From NCBI RefSeq assembly GCF_000317025.1, contig NC_019689.1:2891501-2955500 (forward strand): a stretch of DNA of 64,000 bases, given 5' to 3'. Position 1 is the first letter of the stretch. Every line of letters begins with the position of its first letter. The stretch is from Pleurocapsa sp. PCC 7327 (GTDB taxonomy: Bacteria > Cyanobacteriota > Cyanobacteriia > Cyanobacteriales > Microcystaceae). The notes beneath the pieces are model-generated. The model had not been told where the DNA came from. It did not search any database and was given only the letters and a program-made list of their open reading frames with translations. A program made the position numbers and the translations under genes. Below, one piece after another: positions 46,733 to 54,178 of the stretch.

Positions 46733-46778
46733 ACTGAGTCCCAAAGGAACACGCTCCGCGTAGCTTGCCTCCACGGAA
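46733..46778. repeat. 46-base dispersed repeat, copy 1
   Basis: The sequence from ACTGAGTCCCAAAGGAACAC to TCCACGGAA recurs at 48632-48677 in the same orientation with one mismatch. The pair brackets the fluoride module. The core CGCTCCGCGTAGCTTGC resembles dispersed cyanobacterial repeats. Confidence 0.85.
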
Positions 46779-46804
46779 TTGATGTATCGTATAAGGAAGA
46801 GACG

Positions 46805-46880
46805 ACGGCGATGGAGCTCGCCGAAACCGCCCAGCGTTTTGAGCATTATCACAACGTATTTGGCTGATGGCTCCTACTGT
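46805..46880 (+). ncRNA. Fluoride riboswitch (crcB motif)
   Basis: The sequence matches the conserved crcB motif: GGCGATGGAGCTCGCC (46807-46822), then GAAACCGCC, a variable stem, and GGCTGATGGCTCCTACTG (46862-46879). GGCGA can pair with TCGCC, and the GGAGC element with GGCTCC at the 3' side, as in known fluoride aptamers. It lies about 190 bases upstream of two crcB genes, so it should raise their expression when fluoride binds. Confidence 0.95.
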
Positions 46881-47070
46881 TCCGACTTGTGGCGCAAGGG
46901 TAGGGCCATGTCTGTATGGGCTGAAGCAAATCCGTCGCTACAAGTCACGTTGATTAACCGACTCAACTGCAACGTGGCGTTATGTTAGAGAGCATTGTTT
47001 GGATTTTGTTGATGGGATTAATTAGCAAATTAATTTGCCAACCCTTTGCAAAAAACTGGAGTATTTCATT

Positions 47071-47496
47071 ATGCTCAAACAGCCTGTAGTACGAACTGTG
47101 ATGGCAATTTCATTAGGCGCGATCGCGGGTGCCCTATGTCGTTACTACTTAGGACTGGGAATCGGGCATCTGCTTGGCACAGCCCTACCCTACGGCACTT
47201 TATTTGTAAACATTACTGGATGCTTTGTAATGGGGCTTTTAGCAACACTTTCATTGGGGCAGGTTATCAGCCTTCATCCCGATCTGCGGTTATTGCTTTT
47301 GACCGGATTTTTAGGGTCATACACTACGTTTTCAAGTTATGAACTCGATAGCGCCAAACTTCTATTTCAGAAGGATTTACGAGCAGATTTGATCTACTGG
47401 GCAGGAAGTGTGTTGTTGGGGATCATCAGTCTGCAACTGGGCATTACTCTTGCAGAGTGGATGCTCAAGAAACTTGATCGGAATTGGTCAAGCTGA
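47071..47496 (+). CDS. crcB: Fluoride channel CrcB/Fluc, first subunit
   Basis: The protein (141 residues from ATG 47071) has four membrane helices and exports fluoride. The Fluc signatures are GALCRYYLG near residue 19, GTLFVNITGCFVMG near residue 40 and TGFLGSYTTFSSYELDS near residue 80. The frame is open upstream to 47035, but MLKQPVVRTVM is the better start. Its stop TGA shares a base with the ATG of the second crcB gene, so the two are coupled. Paired crcB genes usually encode a heterodimeric channel. Both are controlled by the fluoride riboswitch. Confidence 0.95.
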   Translation: MLKQPVVRTVMAISLGAIAGALCRYYLGLGIGHLLGTALPYGTLFVNITGCFVMGLLATLSLGQVISLHPDLRLLLLTGFLGSYTTFSSYELDSAKLLFQKDLRADLIYWAGSVLLGIISLQLGITLAEWMLKKLDRNWSS

Positions 47497-47879
47497 TGGA
47501 AGCATCTGATTTTCTCCCGGTATGGATCGTATTAGGTGCAATTCCTGGAGCATTAAGTCGTTATTATCTGACCCTCATTTGTACTCAAAGATTGGATGGA
47601 AATTTCCCCTATGGGACTTTCTTGATTAACCTGACAGGTGCTTTTTTGATGGGGTTCTCAGCGACGGTGCTGCAAAAAATGAGTGCCGAGCAATGGCTCA
47701 GTGGATTTACCACCATTGGCTTTTTAGGCGCTTACACAACGTTTTCCACCTATGCGCTGGATTTCTCAAACCTCTTGAAGCTTGGTAACTACAAACAAGC
47801 ACTGCTCTATGGGTTGGGCAGCCCGACCGGAGGTTTTTTAGCCGTTGAAATGGGTATTGCCTTGGCTCAGCACCTCTAG
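47496..47879 (+). CDS. crcB: Fluoride channel CrcB/Fluc, second subunit
   Basis: The second Fluc subunit (127 residues from ATG 47496) has GALSRYYLT, GTFLINLTGAFLMG and IGFLGAYTTFSTYALD, parallel to the first. The overlap TGATG with the first gene implies translational coupling. The open frame upstream (TTG 47484) is not needed. The next gene is a DUF190 remnant after 18 bases, a family often linked with crcB. Confidence 0.94.
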   Translation: MEASDFLPVWIVLGAIPGALSRYYLTLICTQRLDGNFPYGTFLINLTGAFLMGFSATVLQKMSAEQWLSGFTTIGFLGAYTTFSTYALDFSNLLKLGNYKQALLYGLGSPTGGFLAVEMGIALAQHL

Positions 47880-47897
47880 CCTTTGCAGGAAAATCCA

Positions 47898-48071
47898 ATG
47901 AGCAATGCAGAACAGTTGACAATCTATGTGACCGAAGGCGATCGCGCTCAGGGCAAACTGCTATACCGCGTCCTGATGAATGCGGCACGGCAGTCGAATA
48001 TCGCTGGTATGACCGTAGCTCCAGCGGCAGTGGGCTATGGCCAGCGCTACCGCCATAAGCTGTTGATCTAG
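47898..48071 (+). CDS. DUF190 family protein, truncated
   Basis: The 57-residue frame starts as a DUF190 protein (EQLTIYVTEGDRAQGKLLYR), a PII-like family of about 110 residues often found with crcB. The homology breaks near residue 54 (GQRYRHK). From 48059 the DNA reads instead as an internal part of a globin gene, so the DUF190 gene lost its 3' half by deletion or recombination. It is unlikely to be functional. Confidence 0.75.
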   Translation: MSNAEQLTIYVTEGDRAQGKLLYRVLMNAARQSNIAGMTVAPAAVGYGQRYRHKLLI

Positions 48072-48384
48072 CTGTAGACAAGTTTTATGAAAAGGTCTTG
48101 GCGGATGAGCGAGTCCAGCGTTTCATATGCAACAACAGAAGCAGCATCAAAAAGCCTTCATGACCTACGCTTTTGGTGGTGCTCAACACTGGAATGGTCG
48201 CCCCATGAGGGACGCACATAAAGAATTAGTGGCTGAGATGGGCTTAACCGATAGCCACTTCGATGCGATCGCCGAGGATTTAGTCGCGACCCTAGTTGAA
48301 ATGGAAGTTCCCCAAGCCCTAATTGATGAGGTAGTGAAAATTGTAGGCTCCATCACTCATCGGAATGATGTCTTAAATCGCTAA
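48059..48384 (+). pseudogene. glbN: Truncated (group I) haemoglobin GlbN, decayed
   Basis: From 48059 the sequence reads AVDLAVDKFYEKVLADERVQ, then jumps frame and continues as KQHQKAFMTYAFGGAQHWNG, HKELVAEMGLTDSHFDAIAE and IVGSITHRNDVLNR to the stop at 48384. This is the cyanobacterial GlbN haem protein, which binds O2/NO. The start (about 12 residues) is missing and about ten residues (the FVNTDM-like region) with a frameshift are lost near 48123. Only the 85-residue part from ATG 48127 is open. The globin is not functional as it stands. Confidence 0.85.
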
Positions 48385-48405
48385 AACAATGTAGCAGCAG
48401 TGAAT

Positions 48406-48435
48406 GTCTAACAATTGCGGTGCAGCAGACTGACC
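48406..48435. other. Possible attC 5' half
   Basis: GTCTAACAATTGCGGTGCAG followed by CAGACTGACC resembles the 5' arm of attC2 (AGCTAACAATTGTGTTGGAG then CGGACT), sharing CTAACAATTG and AGC-GACT. It lies 21 bases after the globin stop, where an attC would be expected. I see no matching 3' arm downstream, so the site would be truncated. Confidence 0.4.
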
Positions 48436-48631
48436 GGAGCTACTTGGGTAATATGCAAAAATTAGGGCAACTGATGAACTTGACCGTTACGGCAATTCCA
48501 AGTTTTTCTCTGATATATAACAGTTATATAACAATAAATTGTAGAATAACTTAACCTCTCAAAATCTCTTTTAAAAGTGAGTATCGTGTGATCGCTCCCA
48601 CGATATTTTTGTGCGATCGCTCCCAGTTTCA

Positions 48632-48677
48632 ACTGAGTCCCAAAGGAACACGCTCCGCGTAGCTTGCTTCCACGGAA
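48632..48677. repeat. 46-base dispersed repeat, copy 2
   Basis: This is the partner of 46733-46778 with one C-to-T change in CTTGCTTCCACGGAA. Both copies have the same orientation, so recombination between them would delete the fluoride/globin block. Confidence 0.85.
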
Positions 48678-48837
48678 AAGTAATTAGCAATCTGACAGAA
48701 GTTCATGCAACCACATTCCCCTATTTGGGTTGATTAGAATGGGAGGGGATTATTTATTAAATGTGATATGCCTCTGGCATTAAGCTTTACTTATGTTCCA
48801 TAAGTTTCTTTGGACGTTGTTCCATAGGAATAATATC

Positions 48838-49085
48838 GATAAAATTTCTGTCTAATACCCTAATTTGGATGTTATGGGGAATATGTCTGGATATCAGCCA
48901 GGAATATACTGAAAAACTTGTACTTACGTACAAAATAGGGTGGATATGCGGAATAGTTCTGGATATCATCCTTTTTCGGATAATAGCCAGAAAAATTCTT
49001 GATATCTACCCCAAATCAGGTAGTTATCCAGAAATTTTCTGTATAATAGTTGGATATTGACGATATCCAGAAAAATTCTTGATAT
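48838..49085. repeat. Cluster of degenerate palindrome-like motifs
   Basis: Five or six copies of a motif near GATATCCAGAAAAATTC occur in both orientations. GGAATATGTCTGGATATC (48880-48897) and GGAATAGTTCTGGATATC (48951-48968) read one way. AGCCAGAAAAATTCTTGATA (near 48986), TATCCAGAAATTTTCTGTAT (near 49025) and ATATCCAGAAAAATTCTTGA (near 49062) read the other, and a weaker one lies near 48840. The half-sites CCAGAA and TTCTGG make each unit partly self-complementary. Operator array or remnant of a repeat element are both possible. Confidence 0.7.
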
Positions 49086-49383
49086 TATGATTAAAATGCT
49101 TGTCACCTTTTCGCTGACTGAATCACTTAGTTTAATAGGTGGAAACTTTCCGTATAATAAATAGTTAGCTGGCTCTGCAAAAATTCTTGCACTCGTCTTT
49201 GAAGGTTGTCGGTGCATCCGAAAGAGTCTTGAAAAGGCTCTATTACGGGGTGTTTCAAAATGGTCAATCGTGCGTCACGTCACATAAAGGTTGGTTGAAG
49301 GCAAGTTATAAGTTATTGCCTTGGCTAAAAAGAATTGATATAACTGGGGTTTATGAAGTTTGGCTATTTATTTCAGGTGATTT

Positions 49384-49641
49384 ATGGAACCCATAACTAC
49401 AGCAGCGATCGCTTCAACTCTGATCTTCAAGGCTTTAGAGAAGAGTGGGGAAAAACTAGGGGAGGCTGTAGCTAGCAAAATTGGTCGATTGATAACTGTG
49501 ATCCGAGAAAAATTTAGAGCTAAAGGGGTTGAAGGAATCTTATCGCAAGCGGAGGAAAGTCCTACAGAAGCGAATAAGCAAATGTTTCAGACAATTCTGG
49601 AGATGCAGGTTTCACAGGATGAAGGGGAATTTCTAGGATGA
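49384..49641 (+). CDS. Truncated native protein at the phn island edge, 85 aa
   Basis: The N-terminal part (MEPITTAAIASTLIFKALEK, then SGEKLGEAVASKIG) resembles the leader region of larger cyanobacterial proteins that start with MDPIT...ITKAIEKTGEKLGE. The frame ends 75-85 residues in, where the phosphonate island begins, so it is probably the 5' end of a longer gene cut by the island. Its last 80 bases overlap the end of phnF on the other strand. No function can be given. Confidence 0.5.
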   Translation: MEPITTAAIASTLIFKALEKSGEKLGEAVASKIGRLITVIREKFRAKGVEGILSQAEESPTEANKQMFQTILEMQVSQDEGEFLG

Positions 49642-50371
49642 AGCGATCGCTCCGAAAGCGGGTAACGGTGTAGTCGATAAGGTCGCCTTGGTCGGTTTGA
49701 GCCAGCCCTTGGGTAATCAAGACCGGAATTTGGGGCGGCATGTCCAACAGGGCTACATCTTCAGGGGTGGCGGCTTCGGCGGCAATGCGTGTCCAACGGC
49801 GCTGGGGCACCACGCCATAGTGCTGTTTGAGCAAGCCGTAGAGAGACTGGGCGTGGTAAATCTTCTGGCTAAGCTGGGGAAATTGGTCTTCTCGCAAGTA
49901 GGAACAACTGATGCACAGCGGCTGGAAGGCCGGAACCTTGGGGCCAACCATGGCAGCGGTGGCGGTACGGAGGATTTTGATTTCGAGTATCGCCACCTGG
50001 GCCGCTATCTGCAACACTTCCATCAGTTCTGCCGTAGCCGATCGGGTTTTGACCGAGAGAATCTTGAAGCAGGGCAGATAGCCCAATTCCAGCATGGCGT
50101 GGCTAAAGCTGGTCTTTGCGCCAATGGCGTAGTACAGATTTGGCTCGGCCACAAAAGATCCCTTTCCCTGGTGACGATAGATGAATCCCTGCTGGGCCAA
50201 AAGGTTCATCGCATGGCGCACAGTCAGCCGATGTACCTGGTATTTGGCTGCTAGTTGATTTTCAGAGGGCAGTTTTTCCCCTGGCAGGTAATGTCCGGTC
50301 TGAATGGCATCAATGATGTGATAAGCGATTTGTTTGTATCGCGGTAAAGCGTCGCTGGTGGATAACGTCAT
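49562..50371 (-). CDS. phnF: GntR-family regulator PhnF of the phosphonate operon
   Basis: This 269-residue protein has a GntR winged helix (YKQIAYHIIDAIQTGHYLPG near residue 11, then LTVRHAMNLLAQQGFIYRHQ) and a UTRA ligand domain (VDYTVTRFRSDRF-like end). PhnF represses phn genes when phosphate is sufficient or its ligand is present. The last 25 or so residues after RFRSDRFI come from DNA antisense to the truncated gene 49384-49641, so the natural C-terminus was probably lost at the island boundary near 49625. It is the last gene of the operon, 92 bases after phnP. Confidence 0.87.
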   Translation of the reverse strand: MTLSTSDALPRYKQIAYHIIDAIQTGHYLPGEKLPSENQLAAKYQVHRLTVRHAMNLLAQQGFIYRHQGKGSFVAEPNLYYAIGAKTSFSHAMLELGYLPCFKILSVKTRSATAELMEVLQIAAQVAILEIKILRTATAAMVGPKVPAFQPLCISCSYLREDQFPQLSQKIYHAQSLYGLLKQHYGVVPQRRWTRIAAEAATPEDVALLDMPPQIPVLITQGLAQTDQGDLIDYTVTRFRSDRFILEIPLHPVKPASPELSETFAYSLL

Positions 50372-50744
50372 GACACGGGATGTGAAAGGCTAGAGTGTGT
50401 GAAGGAGACGGTATAGACGGAAGATTTAAATCGCAGGAGTTGTGTTACCTGGAGCCTAATCCTCTATTGTAGCGCAATAATGTCGCCGTCTTGGGCACAT
50501 CTGACAGTGGCTGGAAGGAAATCCGCCTGTACCATTAACCAACGATCACACTCGTGACCCATGTGGGTAAGATAGCCCTGGCGGGGCTGCAAGGCATCGA
50601 GAATCGCCAGAGCGCGGGGTACATCATTATGGTTGCGGGGTTGGGTGGGCTGGGGTGGATGATCACAGTCTATCACCACCGCGTCTGGTTGCCAGTGTTC
50701 TAGGAAACGTTGGGGGAGCATCCACTTTTGGAAGAAACACCCAA

Positions 50745-51654
50745 TCAGACAGCAAGTAAACCATTAAGATAAGCACAACGAACAGAGAGGATGTGATTGA
50801 CACTTTCAACATTCCACTGTGCGCCAGAAATTTTGATCCTTAAACCAATTTGTTTAATTGCAGATTCAACTGCCCCTGAACCGATAGAACATAATTGTTC
50901 AGCCTGATAATAGCTGTAATTGACAATGCGAGGGAGATGTTTTTCCAGATAAGCGATGAAATTTTTAGCTTGTTTACCTCGGCAATGATTAAATAGGGTC
51001 TTGGCCGCTTCTACCTGACCTTGCCACAACAGAGTTTCCGCAGCTTTGAGTCGCTTTAAAGAACCACCAACTTTATAAAGATTTTCCTTCAGGTGATACC
51101 AATCCAAAATTTCACAGCGAGAAAACTGGTCTTGTCCAAATTCTCTCACCAGATTCCAGACACCATCATGTCCATCTCCCAAGCAAACAAGAGGGTCTAA
51201 CAACTGTTGGCTATTGACATAATCAATTAATGATTGGTTGTCATCAAAAAATGCACCATAGTAAATCCCTTGCAGACGAACGGTTTTATAGTCTCGCCAG
51301 TGGCAGCCTGCTTTCGGTTTACCCCTGAGTCGGACTTTTCCTCCATCTACGCTGACTTCTGAAACTGATTGTTTAGCAAGTGGTAGTTGAAAATCTTGTG
51401 ACAGCACTAGTTGTTGTTGTGTTGAATGACCAACTTTTACTCCTGTCAATGCCTCAATCTCGATTTCTGCTTTTTGGTATGATTCGTTAGCTGATAACCT
51501 CAAACAGCACTTTTGAAGTAATGGACTTAGGCGAGTTCTTGGCTTTAAACCTAGTCTAATAAGCTGTTTGGCTTTTAATTTCAGTTCCCCTACTAGGCTT
51601 TTTATTTTCCTAGTTTTACCTACTTTTGTTCCAGTTTTTTGTTCGATAAAAAAA
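50745..51654 (-). CDS. ISKra4-family transposase, ORF B
   Basis: This frame encodes the catalytic part of the transposase: EVSVDGGKVRLRG (first aspartate), VCLGDGHDGVWNLV (second aspartate), RCEILDWYHLKENLYK and the SGAVESAIKQIGLR glutamate region. It has no clear start and is probably joined to ORF A by a -1 shift on the T7 run (51648-51654), giving the continuation FIEQKTGTKVGKTRK. No stop interrupts it to 50745. Confidence 0.83.
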
Positions 51655-51811
51655 GGGCTATTTCTGGGCTGACTAGTTCTAATACTTGACTGCGAACTGT
51701 TTTTTCTATGCCTTCAAGGTCTGTCAGCTTACTTTTGTCTGCTTCTTCATACAGCAGTGTTGACAATTCTTGTAAGCAGGCTTTGATCCGTTCTTGTTTC
51801 TCTTGGTTCAT
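51620..51811 (-). CDS. ISKra4-family transposase, ORF A
   Basis: This 63-residue frame from ATG 51811 (MNQEKQERIKACLQELSTLL) is the helical N-terminal part of the transposase and ends ALFLSNKKLEQK. The frame overlaps ORF B by about 35 bases, including the T-run where slippage is expected. Confidence 0.7.
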   Translation of the reverse strand: MNQEKQERIKACLQELSTLLYEEADKSKLTDLEGIEKTVRSQVLELVSPEIALFLSNKKLEQK

Positions 51812-52390
51812 TGTCAGCGATCGCACAGGATTATTTCCCTTTACATTTTCCCATAAATGGTAAATCTTCCAAAACTGGATGCTCCCAACGTTGGGTTTTA
51901 GGCGGCAGACCCACGGTATCGGTGAGGTAGGCCAGTTTGCCGCTGCTGTCTTCCATGCAGTAGCCAAAGGTGAGCTTGGAATGCTGGAGCGGTATAGGGA
52001 TCACCTGTCCCTGGCCTAGGGAAATCGGGGTAAACGCTGTCAGTGGTTGGAACCGCAGCAGGCCGGGGTTACGGTAGAGGTCAGCGCAGCCCTGGGGATC
52101 GGGGGGGCAATGAACGGTAATCGGGGCACCCATGCCCCAGCGCAGATGGAACAACCCCTGAACATGATCTACATGAAAGTGGGTGAGCAAAATGCCGGAT
52201 AGGGTGCCAGGGGAAAAGCGGTCTCCCAAGTCCATCAGCCCCCCGTCGATTAACCAAGACTCGGAACCCCAATTCAGCAGGGCCGAACAGGGTCGTCGTC
52301 GGTAAGTGGGGTTTTGGCGGGCACGATTGCAGACTACACAGTTGCAGCCATAACACGGCACGCCCCCAGCATCCCCCGTCCCCAACAGCG

Positions 52391-52960
52391 TTAACCGCAT
52401 AGGGGCCACACTCCCTCCGTTAGCAGATCCAGAAAATCCTGCCCTGCTTTTTCCAGAGGTTGGTCGTTGTCAATTTCCACTAGTCCAGCTTGGGGCCAGT
52501 GAATTTGCTCGGAGCGTCGCAACCGGGCGGCAATTTCTTCGGGGGTTTCCCGCTGGCGAGCCTGGAGCCGCTGGGCTAAGATGGCAGGCGATGTTTTGAC
52601 CAATACAGGGCGGATTTTTGGATAGTGGGCCTGGGCCTGGGGCAGATAGGCACGGGAGCCATTTACCACCACCCGAAAGCCCCAGGATAACCACTGGTTG
52701 ATTTCGATGCCAACACCGTAGTGGTAGCCGTGGCTCTGCCAGTGCATGGCAAAACAGCCGTGGTGCAATCGCTCAGCAAATTCAGCGGTAGTGAGGGCCA
52801 CATGGTTTTCGCCCCCAACCTCAAAGGGGCGAGTGATATAGCGATGGGCGAACAAAACCCGTTGATGGCCATTGAGATGAGTACGGGCGTAGCGCATCAG
52901 GCTATCTTTGCCCGAACCCGATGCCCCAATGACATAAAACAATTGACCTTGAGTAGTCAT
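52391..52960 (-). CDS. phnN: Ribose 1,5-bisphosphate phosphokinase PhnN
   Basis: PhnN (189 residues) phosphorylates ribose 1,5-bisphosphate to PRPP, the last step of the C-P lyase salvage pathway. The Walker A motif VIGASGSGKDSLMRYA is at residues 10-25 and the guanylate-kinase-like core includes HRYITRPFEVGGENHVAL near residue 40. Length is standard. The start is 5 bases after the phnM stop. It overlaps the phnP start by 10-19 bases. Confidence 0.94.
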   Translation of the reverse strand: MTTQGQLFYVIGASGSGKDSLMRYARTHLNGHQRVLFAHRYITRPFEVGGENHVALTTAEFAERLHHGCFAMHWQSHGYHYGVGIEINQWLSWGFRVVVNGSRAYLPQAQAHYPKIRPVLVKTSPAILAQRLQARQRETPEEIAARLRRSEQIHWPQAGLVEIDNDQPLEKAGQDFLDLLTEGVWPLCG

Positions 52961-52965
52961 AGGAT

Positions 52966-54126
52966 TTACCTCGTTGCATAGCGGTTTCGGTATACTTCCT
53001 GACCTGCCACCCAGGTACTTACCACCTGGGGAAAGCCCAGATCGTGGCGCACGACAATCAGATCGGCCCGCTGGCCTGGGGCGATCTCGCCGCGATCCGT
53101 CAACTGCGTGGCCCGAGCCGGGTTACGGGTAATCAGGGCGATAGCCTCCGGCAGCGTCCAATCGGTCACCAACTCAGGAATTTTGAAGGCGGCGGCCAGC
53201 AAACTGGCGGGAGAATAGTCGGAACAGAGTACATCGCACAGCCGCTGTCGAACTGCATCAATGGCCTTCATGGAACCGCTCTGGCTTTGGCCCCGCAACA
53301 GATTTGGTGCCCCAAAGACGGTGCTGAGGGAGCGGGCGGTGGCGGCTTGGGCGGTGGCAGGGTTGATCGGGAATTCGCTAATATGCACCCCCAATGCGGC
53401 CATGCTGTCCACCCGTTCTGGGGTATCGTCGTCGTGGCTGGCCACGGTGATGCACTGCTGGTGGGCCGCTTCAATCAAAGTTTTGACGCGGTCCAGGGCA
53501 TCGGCGGCTTGGTCTAGCTTGCGGGCGGCGATCTCCTCAACTTCGGCAGTGGATTTGTGGTAAGTGCGGGCAAAGTAGGCTTGGAAGGCTTGCAGGTCCT
53601 TAAACTGGCCCTGCCCAGGAGTGTGATCCATTAGGGAAATCAGGTGAATGTCCTGTTCGCCCATCAGATCCAGCAGGATAGGCAGTCCAGTAGGGTCAGT
53701 GATTTCGTAGCGACAGTGGACGCGGTTGTTGACCAGGGTGTGGGTCTGGCAGGCGTGAAGCAGTCGCACAATTTCGGCGGCTTTGTCGTTGTTGCGTACC
53801 CCCAATTCCTCATGGGCAAAGGAAATAGCATGGAATGGTGTGGTAATGCCCAGGGCGGCGTTGCGTTGGTCGATCTGGGCGATGGCAAATTCAAGCGGGA
53901 AGAACGCGTTGGGACGCGGCTCAATTTCCTTTTCAATCGCATCGCAGTGAAGGTCTACCAGTCCAGGGAGTAGGTAGTGGCCCCCTAGATCAATCGTGTT
54001 GGCAGCGGCGGGGATGACCTCTGGATTAATCGCCGCAATATGGCCGTCTTCCAATAACAACGTGCTGTCGGGCAGAACGTGATCAGCGGTGATTAGGGTA
54101 GCGTTCGTGAGGTAGGTGTTAGTCAT
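52966..54126 (-). CDS. phnM: Alpha-D-ribose 1-methylphosphonate 5-triphosphate diphosphatase PhnM
   Basis: PhnM (386 residues from ATG 54126) is an amidohydrolase-fold enzyme that removes pyrophosphate from the PhnGHIL product. Motifs are LVDLHCDAIEKEIEPRP near residue 58 (metal-binding HxD), VASHDDDTPERV near residue 228 and DVLCSDYSPASLL near residue 295. The frame is open upstream to 54279, but that part overlaps phnL and lacks homology. The protein starts MTNTYLTNATLITADH. It is followed directly by phnN. Confidence 0.95.
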   Translation of the reverse strand: MTNTYLTNATLITADHVLPDSTLLLEDGHIAAINPEVIPAAANTIDLGGHYLLPGLVDLHCDAIEKEIEPRPNAFFPLEFAIAQIDQRNAALGITTPFHAISFAHEELGVRNNDKAAEIVRLLHACQTHTLVNNRVHCRYEITDPTGLPILLDLMGEQDIHLISLMDHTPGQGQFKDLQAFQAYFARTYHKSTAEVEEIAARKLDQAADALDRVKTLIEAAHQQCITVASHDDDTPERVDSMAALGVHISEFPINPATAQAATARSLSTVFGAPNLLRGQSQSGSMKAIDAVRQRLCDVLCSDYSPASLLAAAFKIPELVTDWTLPEAIALITRNPARATQLTDRGEIAPGQRADLIVVRHDLGFPQVVSTWVAGQEVYRNRYATR

Positions 54127-54178
54127 GATGAATGAACCAATGAACAGATGAGGGTAACGTGGTCGAAATCGCCACGTT

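Larger units (their letters stand above)
46394..47070. other. Non-coding stretch between attC2 and crcB
   Basis: After attC2 this stretch holds an AT-rich part without a gene (46452-46732), a 46-base dispersed repeat (46733-46778), the fluoride riboswitch (46805-46880) and a leader. The leader contains the inverted pair CACGTTG and CAACGTG (about 46948-46977), a possible expression-platform stem. Short open frames here have no supporting motif. Confidence 0.6.
48385..49383. other. Non-coding stretch with repeats and half an attC
   Basis: About 1 kb without a credible gene separates the globin remnant from the gene at 49384. It holds an attC-like 5' half (48406-48435), a HIP1-containing doublet (48592-48625), the second 46-base repeat (48632-48677) and a cluster of CCAGAAAAATTC motifs (48838-49085). 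Short ORFs here follow the repeats on both strands and lack motifs. Confidence 0.6.
50714..51886 (-). mobile_element. ISKra4-family insertion sequence in phnP
   Basis: This 1173-base element has 21-base terminal inverted repeats starting GGGAGCATCCA (20 of 21 positions match) and an 8-base target duplication AACGTTGG (50706-50713 and 51887-51894). It encodes a two-frame transposase. It is AT-richer than the surrounding phn genes and carries a HIP1 octamer near 51817, so it probably came from the cyanobacterial host after the phn operon arrived. Confidence 0.92.
50464..52409 (-). pseudogene. phnP: Phosphoribosyl cyclic phosphodiesterase PhnP, split by an IS
   Basis: PhnP opens 1,2-cyclic phosphoribosyl phosphate after C-P cleavage. 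The 5' piece (51887-52409) carries CYGCNCVVC and the metal motif THFHVDHVQG. The 3' piece (50464-50713) starts at the target duplication and contains VVIDCDHPP and YLTHMGHECD. Removing the ISKra4 element and one CCAACGTT copy gives TVGLPPKTQRFLEHWQPDAV in one frame, so the IS is the only lesion. The start is GTG 52409 or ATG 52400 (both near GGAGG), overlapping the end of phnN. The enzyme is probably absent in this strain unless another phosphodiesterase replaces it. Confidence 0.93.

Noticed and set aside
46779-46988. 69-residue open frame upstream of crcB
   Set aside because: It runs through the fluoride riboswitch, whose conserved bases explain the sequence.
46933-46992. Possible attC 3' arm ending GCGTTATGTTAGAG upstream of crcB
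   Set aside because: It lies within the leader after the fluoride aptamer, no matching 5' arm is found within 150 bases, and the CACGTTG/CAACGTG stem is better explained as part of the riboswitch leader.
49688-50254. 188-residue plus-strand frame over phnF
   Set aside because: It is the antisense shadow of a clear GntR regulator; long antisense frames are common in this G+C-richer island.
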